Source of the DNA: Bacilli bacterium
Lineage (GTDB): Bacteria; Bacillota_I; Bacilli_A; ML615J-28; CAG-313
Assembly: GCA_017463365.1 (NCBI GenBank)
Contig: JAFTPH010000042.1
Location: 1-38,771 of the forward strand
DNA: 38,771 nt
Direction: 5' to 3'
Below the pieces are notes generated by a model. That model saw nothing but the letters and a program-made list of their open reading frames with translations. It was not told the DNA's origin and searched no databases. The position numbers and the translations under genes are program-made. Of this stretch, positions 25,256-33,775 are shown piece by piece. Position 1 is the stretch's first letter, and the number at the start of each line of letters is the position of its first letter.

Positions 25256-25284
25256 ATTATACCATATTTTTATCTTTTTCGCAA
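25256..25284 (-). promoter_or_regulatory. Promoter of ABC-nuclease-OB repeat operon
   Basis: Minus strand TTGCGA (25279-25284), 17-nt spacer, TATAAT (25256-25261). A palindrome AAAACGTTTT at 25336-25345, about 50 bp upstream, recurs at the spoVG promoter and may be a regulator site. Confidence 0.85.
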
Positions 25285-25374
25285 CACATATAAATCTAAA
25301 AATGTTTTTTTTAAGTTTCTTTTTTTATTTTCTTCAAAACGTTTTCTTTTTTGTTATTTAATTATTTCCTAAAA

Positions 25375-25400
25375 AAAGAGTGAAGTTTCCTTCACTCTTT
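25375..25400 (-). terminator. Terminator of dnaX-ebfC-recR operon
   Basis: Perfect 11-bp stem (AAAGAGTGAAG / CTTCACTCTTT) with a 4-nt loop and a run of T on the minus strand, overlapping the end of the small membrane protein gene. Confidence 0.92.
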
Positions 25401-25635
25401 ATATAAACATCCATACTATCGATATAATCACCAAAATTGAAGCAATTGTAATAATTAATTTGGCACTTTTCTTAATTACCGCAACAATTCCAATTAAAAC
25501 TAAAACTCCTCCAGCAAGTAAGATTAAGGCTTGCATTATATCTGAAAAAGAACTAAATAATCCTAAAACATAGTCGACAAATTCGTTACATTTTTCAGTA
25601 ATAAAATCTAATATCGGTTGAAATATATTAAGCAT
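25399..25635 (-). CDS. Small two-helix membrane protein downstream of recR (78 aa)
   Basis: Not recognised. An amphipathic N-terminus (residues 1-30) precedes two hydrophobic segments near 36-54 and 58-77, the last ending at the C-terminus. It follows recR by 22 nt and ends in the operon terminator. In B. subtilis this position holds yaaL and bofA. It lacks the I-P-x-N and G-x-x-P-G pattern of BofA, which is found instead at 12626-12805. A strong AGGAGG site precedes the ATG, so it is very likely translated. Confidence 0.65.
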   Translation of the reverse strand: MLNIFQPILDFITEKCNEFVDYVLGLFSSFSDIMQALILLAGGVLVLIGIVAVIKKSAKLIITIASILVIISIVWMFI

Positions 25636-25657
25636 ATTTAGCTTCTTTTCCTCCTTT

Positions 25658-26257
25658 TTATAATTTTATTCTTGATGATAAAGCTTTTCTTAATGTTAAT
25701 TCATCAGCATATTCAATATCTCCACCAGCTGGAATACCATAACCAATTCTTGATATTTCAAGATCATCTCGCTTTAAAATCTTTTCTAAATATAAAGCTG
25801 TTGTTTCTCCTTGTGGAGTAAGACTGGTTGCTAAAATAACTTCTTTAACACTTAAATCTTTACATCGCACTTCTAAATCTTTGATGTTTAAATCATCAGG
25901 ACCAATTCCATCAATTGGTGATATTAAGCCACCAAGCACATGATATAAACCATTATATTGTCTTGTTTTTTCTAATGATATCACATCTTTAGTATCTTTA
26001 ACTACTAATATTTTATCTTTTTCTCTTTTTTCATTATCACAAATATCACAAACTTCCGAAGTTGTAAGCATATTACAAACAGAACAATGTTTAATATTTT
26101 CTTTAGTTTCAATTAACACTTTAGCAAACTCGGCAATATCTTCTTCGCTTAGTTTTTCAACAACTTGAAAAGCATAACGTGTTGCGGTTTTCTGACCAAC
26201 CCCTGGAAGTTTTTCGAAACTTGCGATTAAAGGTTCTAAAAACTTTAGTTCGTTCAT
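25658..26257 (-). CDS. recR: Recombination protein RecR (199 aa)
   Basis: Forms rings that, with RecF and RecO, load RecA at gaps. Order: helix-hairpin-helix L-P-G-V-G-Q-K-T-A near the N-terminus, C4 zinc finger C-S-V-C then C-D-I-C, then the Toprim domain with the L-G-G-L-I-S-P segment and A-T-x-x-x-x-x-G-E. A TTG at 26278 would lengthen it by seven residues into ebfC. The ATG at 26257 gives the family's usual length and lies 1 nt after the ebfC stop, with GGAGG inside the end of ebfC. Confidence 0.95.
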   Translation of the reverse strand: MNELKFLEPLIASFEKLPGVGQKTATRYAFQVVEKLSEEDIAEFAKVLIETKENIKHCSVCNMLTTSEVCDICDNEKREKDKILVVKDTKDVISLEKTRQYNGLYHVLGGLISPIDGIGPDDLNIKDLEVRCKDLSVKEVILATSLTPQGETTALYLEKILKRDDLEISRIGYGIPAGGDIEYADELTLRKALSSRIKL

Positions 26258-26258
26258 T

Positions 26259-26564
26259 TTAGAACATTGATCCTCCAAGCATAGCTTGATATTTACCTAA
26301 TTTTTCTTCAGTAAATTTTTCTACTTCATCGTGTGCTGCATTGTATGCGGCAACAATCATTTCACCTAACATTTCTGTATCTTCTTTAGATTCAATAGTG
26401 AAAGATTCATCAATTTCTACTTTTAATAATTGTCCTGTACCTTGTACAGTTACAGATACAACCCCACCAGCACTTTTTGTGAAAGTTGATTTAGCAATTT
26501 CATCTTGTGCTTTCATAATTTCTTGTTGCATTTGACGTATTTTACGCATTTGTTGTGGATTCAT
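26259..26564 (-). CDS. ebfC: Nucleoid-associated protein, YbaB/EbfC family (101 aa)
   Basis: A small dimeric DNA-binding protein, nearly always encoded between dnaX and recR, as here. The M-R-K-I-R-Q-M-Q-Q-E start, the G-G-V-V-S-V-T-V-Q-G-T-G-Q-L core and the A-A-Y-N-A-A-H motif are typical, and the length is normal. It starts 5 nt after dnaX ends. Confidence 0.95.
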   Translation of the reverse strand: MNPQQMRKIRQMQQEIMKAQDEIAKSTFTKSAGGVVSVTVQGTGQLLKVEIDESFTIESKEDTEMLGEMIVAAYNAAHDEVEKFTEEKLGKYQAMLGGSMF

Positions 26565-26569
26565 ATATA

Positions 26570-29500
26570 TTATTCCTCTTCTTCCTTGATTAAGTTTTCT
26601 CCAAATAAATCTACCGCTTTGTTATATGATGCACTTTTTTCATTAACAAAAGATTTTTTAATTATTTTTAATTCTGGATTATTAATTGGAGTAAGTTTTG
26701 GATATCTAGTACCCATTTGATATTGTCCACGATATTCATTACGTTTTTCTTGCCAAATGTTTTCAGGCAACGCAATAAAATCATATTCTCTACCAAAAGT
26801 AATTTTTAAGATTTGTTTTGCTTCAAATCTAATCTTGTCTCCCATAATGTGATTACATAGTGCAGCATTAGGGTAAGTAATAATGATACAGTTATTTCCG
26901 TTTACTACAGGAACTCCATCCATTAAGAATCTAGCAACTGGAGATAAAGCTGTACCGATACGATCTCCTAAATGACGCCAGTTATTTAAAATAATCTTGC
27001 GTTCTTCACGAGATATTTCGCTTCTTGAATCATGCATAACCAATTCAATCTTTTCAATTGCGTAAGGGTTATCTTCATCAACTTTAGGAGCAACTGTTTT
27101 TGTTTTAGTTTCAATAACAGTTGAACGTTTATAAACAGGAATTTCTTCTTGCACCTTTTCAACTTCTTTTTCTTCAATTGTTGGCACTGTAAAGGCAGGT
27201 TTTTGAACAACTGGCTCTTCTTTAACTTCTCCAACTACCTTTTCTTCTATTACAGACTCTTCTTTAGTTGGTGTTTCTTCTAAAGTTTCAGTTTCAACAA
27301 CTTGTTCTGCTGGTTCTTCAACAGGCGTTTCAACAGTCACTTCTTCAGTAACAGGAGCCACAACTGGTTCTAAAACAACTTCAACAGGTGCTTTTTCAAC
27401 AACCGGTTCTTGAACTTGAATAGGTTCTTCTACTGGTTTTACAACTGGAGTAGGTTCAACATATGTTGTTTGACCTTCTTTTGCGTTTCTAAATTCCTTA
27501 ATTAAACCTTTAATTTCTTCAATTAATTTCTTTAATTCTTTATCTTTAGTTACTGAAACCATTGCATCTCTTACACTGATTGTAATTAAGAATGTCTTAA
27601 TATTTTTATTTGCGTCTTTTTCAAGTAATGGGTCTGATGCGTGAACACCAGTTTGTTTATCTTTAATAAACATATTGATGTCATCTTTCATACCATAAAG
27701 ATTTACAACCGCGTGATTTAATTCATCAAGTTGTTCTTTATTGCTGTTAGCAACAACTCTTAAACAATATTCTAATTCTTTTACATTACATGATAAATCG
27801 TAATGTTTTTCTTCTTCAACAACTCTTTCGAAATCATCAATTGAAAGAATTCCGCTCTTATTAGGTTCAGCTTTGACTTCAACTTTGACTGGTTCTTCTT
27901 GAACAGGCTCTTCTTTAACTTCTTCAACTTTCTTTTCTTCTTCTACTGGTTCTTCTAATGGTTTATTAAAGAACACTGGATTTGTAAAGAAATCATCAAT
28001 TGATCTTGTCATTTCTTCTGGAAGTTCAACTTCTTCTTCCTCAGTTTCTTCTTCTACATCAACTGGTTGTGGAGCATTTTCTTGTTCTTGATCATTTTCC
28101 CAAGCCTCACTTACTTCATTATCAATTACTTGTTCATCACTAGAAGGTTCGTTTTCTACTACTTCTTCAAAAACAGGTGCTTCAACTGGTTCTGGGAATA
28201 ATTCTTCAAGAGGAGCTTCTTGTTGAGCTTCTTCTACAGTTTCTGGGAATAATTCTTCCATTACTTCTTCTTCAGGTTTATCATCTGTAACAAACTCTTC
28301 TTGTTTTTCCTCAATAAATGGAATATAGAAAGGTTTTTCTTCTTTATTTGTTTCGCTTACAGGGAATAGCTCTTCCATTATTTCTTCATGTGGATACTCT
28401 TCTACATCTACTTGAGGTAACTCAACTTCGTTAACTGGTGATAATTCTTCAGTTTCTTCAATTTGAGAATATTCTTCAACACCCTCAAATAGATTATTTT
28501 CTTCAGTTTCTTCAATTTCTTCAGGAATTGATCCACCAACTGGGAATAATTCTTCCATTACTTCTTCATGTGGATATTCTTCTTCTTGAGCCTCAGTAGC
28601 TTCTTCTAATTCTCTTTGAGCTTCAACTATATCTAAAACTTTTTGTTCATATGGGTTTTCACGTTTTTGAATAGTTGGTTCTTCATCTTCGTTTACAAGA
28701 ATTAATTCATTTAAAGCAGCTTCCACATTATTATATGCATGTTTCATTTCTTCTAGTTCATGTTTCAATTCTTGATATTTTTGTTTTAATTCTTCTAACT
28801 CTTCAGAATTGTTTGGTTCATTAAAATCAAATAATGTTGGTTCAACATCATTTTGTTTATTAATTTCTTTTAAATTCATTGATAATTCATCAAGTTGGTT
28901 GAAAGCAAGTTGAATAGATGCTTCAATTTTTTCAAATTCTTCTTGGTTAATATATGTATTAGTGTCTTTTTCTTGATTTTCTAATTTATCAACTTTTTGA
29001 ATTAATTCTTTTGTTTTATTTTCTAATGTTGAAAGTTTTTGATTAACTTCTTCATTATTTTCATCATTATTATTTCCATTTAATTGATTTTTAATCAAAT
29101 TAATTTCTTCATAAACACCATCTAAATTAACATTTGTTGGAGCTTCTTGATTTTCTAATTTTACAATACGTTCTTCTAAATCATTAGATGGATTATTATA
29201 AATTGTTTTTGTTGCCATATCTTCTAATGAATTTAGTTTGTTTTTTGTTTCTTCTTTAAATTCATGTAAATTTAATTTTACAAGTTCGCTCTTTAATTTG
29301 TTAAATTGAGTTTCTAAAAGATTAACTTTTTCATCGTTATCGCCTGATGAAGCTACCATACCAGCTCCATCTACCACAACATGAGCATCATAATCTTCTT
29401 TTGTGGCATTTGCCATTTTCATAATACCAACTTCAAGGAATATTTTTTGAGATAAACTAAATTTAATTTTATTTTGAACATCACTTAAAACATCAATATA

Positions 29501-30481
29501 ATAGAATAATTTCTTTTTATTCATTGTATTACATAACATTTTAAATGCCATATCATCATAAATTAATTTATCATCTGCTTCACCATCTGTTGATTGATAT
29601 AATAAAATATCACGAACTATTTGAAGTAAACTTTGAACAAGACGTGAAACTTCTTTTCCTAAAGATAATAAATCGTTAGTAAGTTCAATTGCCTTTGTAG
29701 AGTTTGCTTCATTAAGAGCTTGCATAAGCTCAATTAGTTTTTGGTTAGATATTCTTCCTGTAACATTATTTACATCATCTAAAGTTATTTCATTTGTGCT
29801 ATATGAGTTAACTTGGTCTAAAATACCAATTGCGTCACGCATTCCCCCTTCAGATGCTTCAGCAACTAAATTTAGGGCTTCTTCTTCAATTGAAATATTT
29901 TCTCTTTCTGCTATTTTTACAAGATTTGTTTTAATTTCTTTAACAGTTAACGGTTTAAAATCAAATCTTTGACAACGAGAAAGAATAGTTGCTGGAATCT
30001 TATGTGGTTCAGTAGTTGCTAAAATAAACATTACGTGTGCAGGTGGTTCTTCTAATGTTTTTAACAAGGCATTAAAAGCAGAAATACTTAACATATGTAC
30101 TTCATCGATAATATAAACTTTATGTTTTAAAACACTTGGTAAGAAGTTTACTTTTTCAAGTACATTTCTAATTTCTTCAACACCGTTGTTGCTGGCAGCA
30201 TCAAATTCAACAATGTCAGGAGTTTCATTGTTGTTGATTAATTTACATGATGCACATTTATTACAAGGTTCACCATCTTGTAAGTTTTCACAGTTAATGG
30301 CTTTAGCTAAAATACGAGCAATAGTTGTTTTCCCTATCCCTCTTGGTCCACTAAAAATATAAGCATGTGATGTTTTTTTGTTTGTAAGAGCATTTTTTAA
30401 AGTTTTAATAATGTGCTCTTGTCCTATTACTGTACCAAAACTATTTGGTCGATAACTTCGATATAACGCTTTGTAAGCCAT
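26570..30481 (-). CDS. dnaX: DNA polymerase III subunit gamma/tau, greatly enlarged (1303 aa)
   Basis: Clamp-loader ATPase and replisome organiser. Residues 1-360 are a normal clamp-loader part: Walker A S-G-P-R-G-I-G-K-T-T at 44-53, four-Cys zinc module at 64-79, Walker B Y-I-I-D-E-V-H at 123-129, sensor 1 A-T-T-E-P-H at 155-160, and the collar domain. From 380 to 600 the sequence predicts coiled coil. Residues 610-890 are Glu-rich and disordered, with a repeated (V/I)-M-E-E-L-F-P motif. Residues 890-1005 look folded, 1005-1135 are a Pro/Val/Glu linker, and 1136-1303 are a C-terminal domain likely equivalent to the tau tail that contacts polymerase. Bacillus DnaX has only about 560 residues. 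An extended -10 (TG-T-TATAAT) is at 30521-30526. First gene of the dnaX-ebfC-recR operon. Confidence 0.93.
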   Translation of the reverse strand: MAYKALYRSYRPNSFGTVIGQEHIIKTLKNALTNKKTSHAYIFSGPRGIGKTTIARILAKAINCENLQDGEPCNKCASCKLINNNETPDIVEFDAASNNGVEEIRNVLEKVNFLPSVLKHKVYIIDEVHMLSISAFNALLKTLEEPPAHVMFILATTEPHKIPATILSRCQRFDFKPLTVKEIKTNLVKIAERENISIEEEALNLVAEASEGGMRDAIGILDQVNSYSTNEITLDDVNNVTGRISNQKLIELMQALNEANSTKAIELTNDLLSLGKEVSRLVQSLLQIVRDILLYQSTDGEADDKLIYDDMAFKMLCNTMNKKKLFYYIDVLSDVQNKIKFSLSQKIFLEVGIMKMANATKEDYDAHVVVDGAGMVASSGDNDEKVNLLETQFNKLKSELVKLNLHEFKEETKNKLNSLEDMATKTIYNNPSNDLEERIVKLENQEAPTNVNLDGVYEEINLIKNQLNGNNNDENNEEVNQKLSTLENKTKELIQKVDKLENQEKDTNTYINQEEFEKIEASIQLAFNQLDELSMNLKEINKQNDVEPTLFDFNEPNNSEELEELKQKYQELKHELEEMKHAYNNVEAALNELILVNEDEEPTIQKRENPYEQKVLDIVEAQRELEEATEAQEEEYPHEEVMEELFPVGGSIPEEIEETEENNLFEGVEEYSQIEETEELSPVNEVELPQVDVEEYPHEEIMEELFPVSETNKEEKPFYIPFIEEKQEEFVTDDKPEEEVMEELFPETVEEAQQEAPLEELFPEPVEAPVFEEVVENEPSSDEQVIDNEVSEAWENDQEQENAPQPVDVEEETEEEEVELPEEMTRSIDDFFTNPVFFNKPLEEPVEEEKKVEEVKEEPVQEEPVKVEVKAEPNKSGILSIDDFERVVEEEKHYDLSCNVKELEYCLRVVANSNKEQLDELNHAVVNLYGMKDDINMFIKDKQTGVHASDPLLEKDANKNIKTFLITISVRDAMVSVTKDKELKKLIEEIKGLIKEFRNAKEGQTTYVEPTPVVKPVEEPIQVQEPVVEKAPVEVVLEPVVAPVTEEVTVETPVEEPAEQVVETETLEETPTKEESVIEEKVVGEVKEEPVVQKPAFTVPTIEEKEVEKVQEEIPVYKRSTVIETKTKTVAPKVDEDNPYAIEKIELVMHDSRSEISREERKIILNNWRHLGDRIGTALSPVARFLMDGVPVVNGNNCIIITYPNAALCNHIMGDKIRFEAKQILKITFGREYDFIALPENIWQEKRNEYRGQYQMGTRYPKLTPINNPELKIIKKSFVNEKSASYNKAVDLFGENLIKEEEE
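28193..28579 (-). repeat. E-E-L-F-P peptide repeats inside dnaX
   Basis: The stretch E-Y-P-H-E-E-(V/I)-M-E-E-L-F-P-V occurs at residues 635-648 and again exactly 60 residues later. Shorter copies E-E-V-M-E-E-L-F-P and L-E-E-L-F-P follow at 738-746 and 758-763. All lie in predicted disorder. Confidence 0.85.
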
Positions 30482-30533
30482 ATTTATTTTCTCCTTATTT
30501 TTTATTTATTACTTGTTCTTATTATAACATATT

Positions 30534-32360
30534 TTATCGTTTTGGTGATTTGCTAAGATTATTTTTTTTATTTACCGGTTTATTTTCTCTAATTAAGCAT
30601 CCTTTTCCATTACCTATTAAGTCAAATCTCTTACATTTTATTAGTGCTTCTTTGACTAAATCATAGTTTTTTGGATCTTTATATTGAAGAAGCGCTCTTT
30701 GCATTGCTTTATCTTTTTGACTTCTCGCAACAAATACCGGCATCATTGTTCTTGGATCAACTCCTGTATAATACATACATGTTGAAATTGTTGATGGAGT
30801 TGGGTAAAAATCTTGAACTTGTTCAATATATATTTTTTCATCTCTAATGTATTCAGCAAGCATTATTGCGTCTTCTAATTTTGAACCAGGATGACTGCTC
30901 ATTAAATATGGCACTAAATATTGATCTTTTTTAAGTTCTTTATTTAATTTGTAATATTTTTCCACAAATTTACGATATAAAGCACTACTTGGTTTTTGCA
31001 TATACGATAAAACTCTATCACTTACGTGTTCAGGCGCCACTTTTAGTTGTCCTGATACATGGTGCGTAATAAGTTCTTTAAAGAATTCATCTTTTTTATC
31101 ATACATTAAGTAATCATATCGTATACCACTACGAATAAAGACTTTTTTTACTCCATCTATACTTCTTAAACTTCTTAAAATATCTAAATAATCATCATGT
31201 GATACAAAAAGATTTGGGCATCTATTAGGAAACAAACATTGTTTTTCAGTACATGCCCCTTTTGTTTCTTGTTTAGAACACGCTTTATGGTAAAAGTTAG
31301 CGGTTGGACCACCAACATCGTGAATATATCCTTTAAAGTCTGGATCCTTAACAAGTTTATGGGCTTCATCTAACACCGATTCTTTGCTTCTAGATTGAAT
31401 AATTCGCCCTTGATGGTTAGTTAATGCACAAAAACTACATCCTCCAAAGCAACCTCTATTTATGCTAATACTAAATTTAACTTCTTGTAATGCCGGAACC
31501 CCTTCTTTATACATTGGGTGAGCACGTCTTTCATAAGGTAAAGCATATACCCAGTCTAGATAACTTTGTTCTAGTGGAGGGTTAGCCGGATTTTGAACTA
31601 CATACACCCCATCATATTCTTCAACTAAAGGTTTACCTGAAAAAGGGTCAGTATTTTTATATTGGATATTAAAGCTTTTCGCATAATTTAATTTATCACT
31701 TCTCAACTCTTTATAAGTAGGTAAAAATATTGCGTCGCTCGGCAATAAATCTTTATCTGTTGTTTTCCAAGTTGTTCCAGGTAGATAAATCAAATCTTTT
31801 GCTTCTATACCAGATGCTAAAGCATCAGCAATCTCAACAATACCCTTATCTCCCATACCATAAGAGATAATATCAGCTCCACTTTCAAGTAAAATTGATT
31901 TTCTCAAATCATCTTTTATATAATCATAGTGAGCAAGTCTACGTAAAGATGCCTCAATTCCCCCAATTACAATCGGTTTATTAGGAAATAATCTTTTCAC
32001 TATTTTACAGTAAGTTATAGTTGCATCTTTCGGTCTTCTTCCAAATTTACCACCTTCTTGGTATAAATCTTTGCTTCGAAGTCTTTTGTTAGATGTATAC
32101 ATGTTAACCATTGTATCTATGTTTCCTGCGGAAATCATAAATCCAATTTTAGGGGTACCTAACACTTTAAATGAATCATCATTTTTAATATCTGGATGGG
32201 GAATAATTCCAATTCGATATCCAAACGCTTCAAGTACTCTTGTAATAATAGCTGCCCCAAAAGATGGATGATCAACATAAGCATCCCCAAGTATATATAT
32301 AAAGTCGAGTTCTTCCCAACCTCTTTCAATCATATCTTGTTTATTAACAGGTATAAACAT
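30534..32360 (-). CDS. YgiQ family radical SAM protein (608 aa)
   Basis: A large radical S-adenosylmethionine protein of the UPF0313/YgiQ family. Starts F-I-P-V-N-K-Q-D-M and has the N-terminal cobalamin-binding-like fold (G-D-A-Y-V-D-H-P-S-F-G). The iron-sulfur motif appears as R-G-C-F-G-G-C-S-F-C, followed by the TIM-barrel with V-A-P-E-H-V-S-D and Y-L-M-S-S-H-P-G-S. Extra cysteines around residues 360-385 (C-S-K, C-T-E-K-Q-C, C-P) suggest another metal site. Slightly shorter than the E. coli protein. The reaction is unknown. Monocistronic, with its own promoter. Confidence 0.92.
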   Translation of the reverse strand: MFIPVNKQDMIERGWEELDFIYILGDAYVDHPSFGAAIITRVLEAFGYRIGIIPHPDIKNDDSFKVLGTPKIGFMISAGNIDTMVNMYTSNKRLRSKDLYQEGGKFGRRPKDATITYCKIVKRLFPNKPIVIGGIEASLRRLAHYDYIKDDLRKSILLESGADIISYGMGDKGIVEIADALASGIEAKDLIYLPGTTWKTTDKDLLPSDAIFLPTYKELRSDKLNYAKSFNIQYKNTDPFSGKPLVEEYDGVYVVQNPANPPLEQSYLDWVYALPYERRAHPMYKEGVPALQEVKFSISINRGCFGGCSFCALTNHQGRIIQSRSKESVLDEAHKLVKDPDFKGYIHDVGGPTANFYHKACSKQETKGACTEKQCLFPNRCPNLFVSHDDYLDILRSLRSIDGVKKVFIRSGIRYDYLMYDKKDEFFKELITHHVSGQLKVAPEHVSDRVLSYMQKPSSALYRKFVEKYYKLNKELKKDQYLVPYLMSSHPGSKLEDAIMLAEYIRDEKIYIEQVQDFYPTPSTISTCMYYTGVDPRTMMPVFVARSQKDKAMQRALLQYKDPKNYDLVKEALIKCKRFDLIGNGKGCLIRENKPVNKKNNLSKSPKR

Positions 32361-32379
32361 CTTACCACCTCAATTGATT

Positions 32380-32408
32380 AGTATATCACTTTTTTAATCT
32401 TTTAGCAA
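32380..32408 (-). promoter_or_regulatory. ygiQ promoter
   Basis: Minus strand TTGCTA (32403-32408), 17-nt spacer, TATACT (32380-32385), followed by an AGGTGG ribosome site. Confidence 0.75.
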
Positions 32409-32426
32409 GAAAATCATTTTAGCACA

Positions 32427-32432
32427 TATAAT
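32427..32432 (+). promoter_or_regulatory. -10 box of the divergent Na/Pi-like gene
   Basis: TATAAT 16 nt before the ATG at 32449, with AGGGGA between. No good -35 is visible and the leader would be very short. Confidence 0.4.
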
Positions 32433-32448
32433 TAATAGGGGACAAAAT

Positions 32449-33351
32449 ATGTCAATAATAATTATTTTATCAACACTTTCTTTATTAATATATAGTATTA
32501 ACAAAATGACTTATATAATTGAAGCATCAAATCAAAATAAAATAAAAAATGTTCTTAATAAATTTACTAAAAACATTTTTTTATCTTTTATAACTGGTAT
32601 TGTTGTTTGTTTAATAACTCAATCTAGTTCTATAATTACAATTTTAATAATTAGCCTAGTTTCCTCAAAAACCCTTTCTATTGAAAAAGGTTTAGCCATT
32701 ATTATTGGAGCAAATATTGGAACAACGCTCATATCATTAATTATTACTTTAGATATAGGTTCCTTTTATTTTCTTTTTATTCTTTTAGGTGTAATCATCT
32801 TTTTCTTAAAGAAACATTTCTTCGCAGAAATATTAATTTATCTTGGTTTAATTTTTCTAAGTTTAGATATTTTAGAAAAAGAATTAATATCTCTTTTTAG
32901 TTCAACTTTTCTAAATAACCTATTAATGAAAGCTACAAACCCCATTACAGGTATCTTATCAGGAACATTTTTTTCATTTTTAATTCAATCTTCATCAGCT
33001 ACTATCGCTTTAACACAAAAACTATATATGAACAATTTAATTTCGGCAAGTCTTGGAACATCGATTATGCTAGGTGCTAATATTGGAACAACTATTAGTG
33101 GTTTGATTTTTTCATTAAACTGTGACACTAGTGCTAAAAGAGTATCACTTGCTAGTTTATTATTTAATTTATTTGGTGTTTTATTAACTCTTCCTTTTCT
33201 TTATATATATAAAGATATAATTAATAATTTTAAATCTATTTATTTAATATCAACACTACATATCTATTTTAATATTATTACAGGGTTTATTGGTTTATTT
33301 TTTATAAAACCACTTTGTAATATATCTTGCTTTCTAATTAAAGAAAAATAA
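32449..33351 (+). CDS. Short Na/Pi cotransporter-like protein without PhoU domain (300 aa)
   Basis: A second PF02690-type protein. The paired signatures are QSSSIIT at residue 58 and QSSSATI at 180, each followed by a G-A-N-I-G-T-T turn (about 87-93 and again near 210), so both inverted repeats are complete. It stops after the membrane part and lacks the cytoplasmic PhoU-like tail found in the 5801-7432 homologue. This is the smaller NptA-like architecture. The sequence is more hydrophobic and more AT-driven (Ile/Leu/Phe) than its homologue. It ends in a bidirectional terminator. Phosphate transport is the family role; direct evidence is absent. Confidence 0.8.
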   Translation: MSIIIILSTLSLLIYSINKMTYIIEASNQNKIKNVLNKFTKNIFLSFITGIVVCLITQSSSIITILIISLVSSKTLSIEKGLAIIIGANIGTTLISLIITLDIGSFYFLFILLGVIIFFLKKHFFAEILIYLGLIFLSLDILEKELISLFSSTFLNNLLMKATNPITGILSGTFFSFLIQSSSATIALTQKLYMNNLISASLGTSIMLGANIGTTISGLIFSLNCDTSAKRVSLASLLFNLFGVLLTLPFLYIYKDIINNFKSIYLISTLHIYFNIITGFIGLFFIKPLCNISCFLIKEK

Positions 33352-33372
33352 AACGACAAATTTTGTCGTTTT
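33350..33372. terminator. Bidirectional terminator between convergent genes
   Basis: Eight-bp stem (AAAACGAC / GTCGTTTT) with an A/T-rich 7-nt loop, U-tracts on both strands. Confidence 0.85.
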
Positions 33373-33383
33373 ACTTTTTTTCA

Positions 33384-33770
33384 TTATTTTGGTAATTTTT
33401 TGCCACAATCATTACAATATGTATAATCATCTTTTACTTTATTTCCGCAATATGGACAATAATTAGAATCATCTTTAGGATCAAACTCATAATCAGTATG
33501 ATTAATACCATATTGTTCATTTAATGGGTCTGGTTCTTCGCCATCTTCGGTTATATCAAATAAAGAATGTCTATTTTTGCTTTTGGCATTTCTGAAATTA
33601 TATACTGCTTGGTAAATGGCAACACCTATAAAGATAAGCCCAAAAGGAATCATAATGAAAGCTCCCATTGATACAGCAATAATAGTCCAAAAAACTCCAA
33701 ACAGTGCCGCAAAAATTCCCATTACTCCGCTATTTCTTGAGGGCCCTCGTCCTGGTTTAATACTTTTCAT
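33384..33770 (-). CDS. Membrane protein with C-terminal zinc ribbon (128 aa)
   Basis: Two transmembrane helices near residues 14-34 and 36-53, a charged linker, and a C-terminal zinc ribbon formed by C-P-Y-C-G-N-K and C-N-D-C-G-K-K, the treble-clef pattern of zinc-ribbon membrane proteins. It follows the SPFH gene by 5 nt and closes that operon. No specific family recognised. Confidence 0.65.
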   Translation of the reverse strand: MKSIKPGRGPSRNSGVMGIFAALFGVFWTIIAVSMGAFIMIPFGLIFIGVAIYQAVYNFRNAKSKNRHSLFDITEDGEEPDPLNEQYGINHTDYEFDPKDDSNYCPYCGNKVKDDYTYCNDCGKKLPK

Positions 33771-33775
33771 ATATA

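Noticed and set aside
26258-26278. TTG start for recR
   Set aside because: It lies inside ebfC and gives an abnormal N-terminus; the ATG at 26257 fits the family.
26570-30481. Programmed frameshift in dnaX giving separate gamma
   Set aside because: I did not find a convincing slippery A-run plus stimulatory stem near the end of the clamp-loader part.
30482-30533. SRP RNA gene upstream of dnaX, as in B. subtilis
   Set aside because: Only 52 nt separate dnaX from ygiQ; no room and no SRP hairpin.
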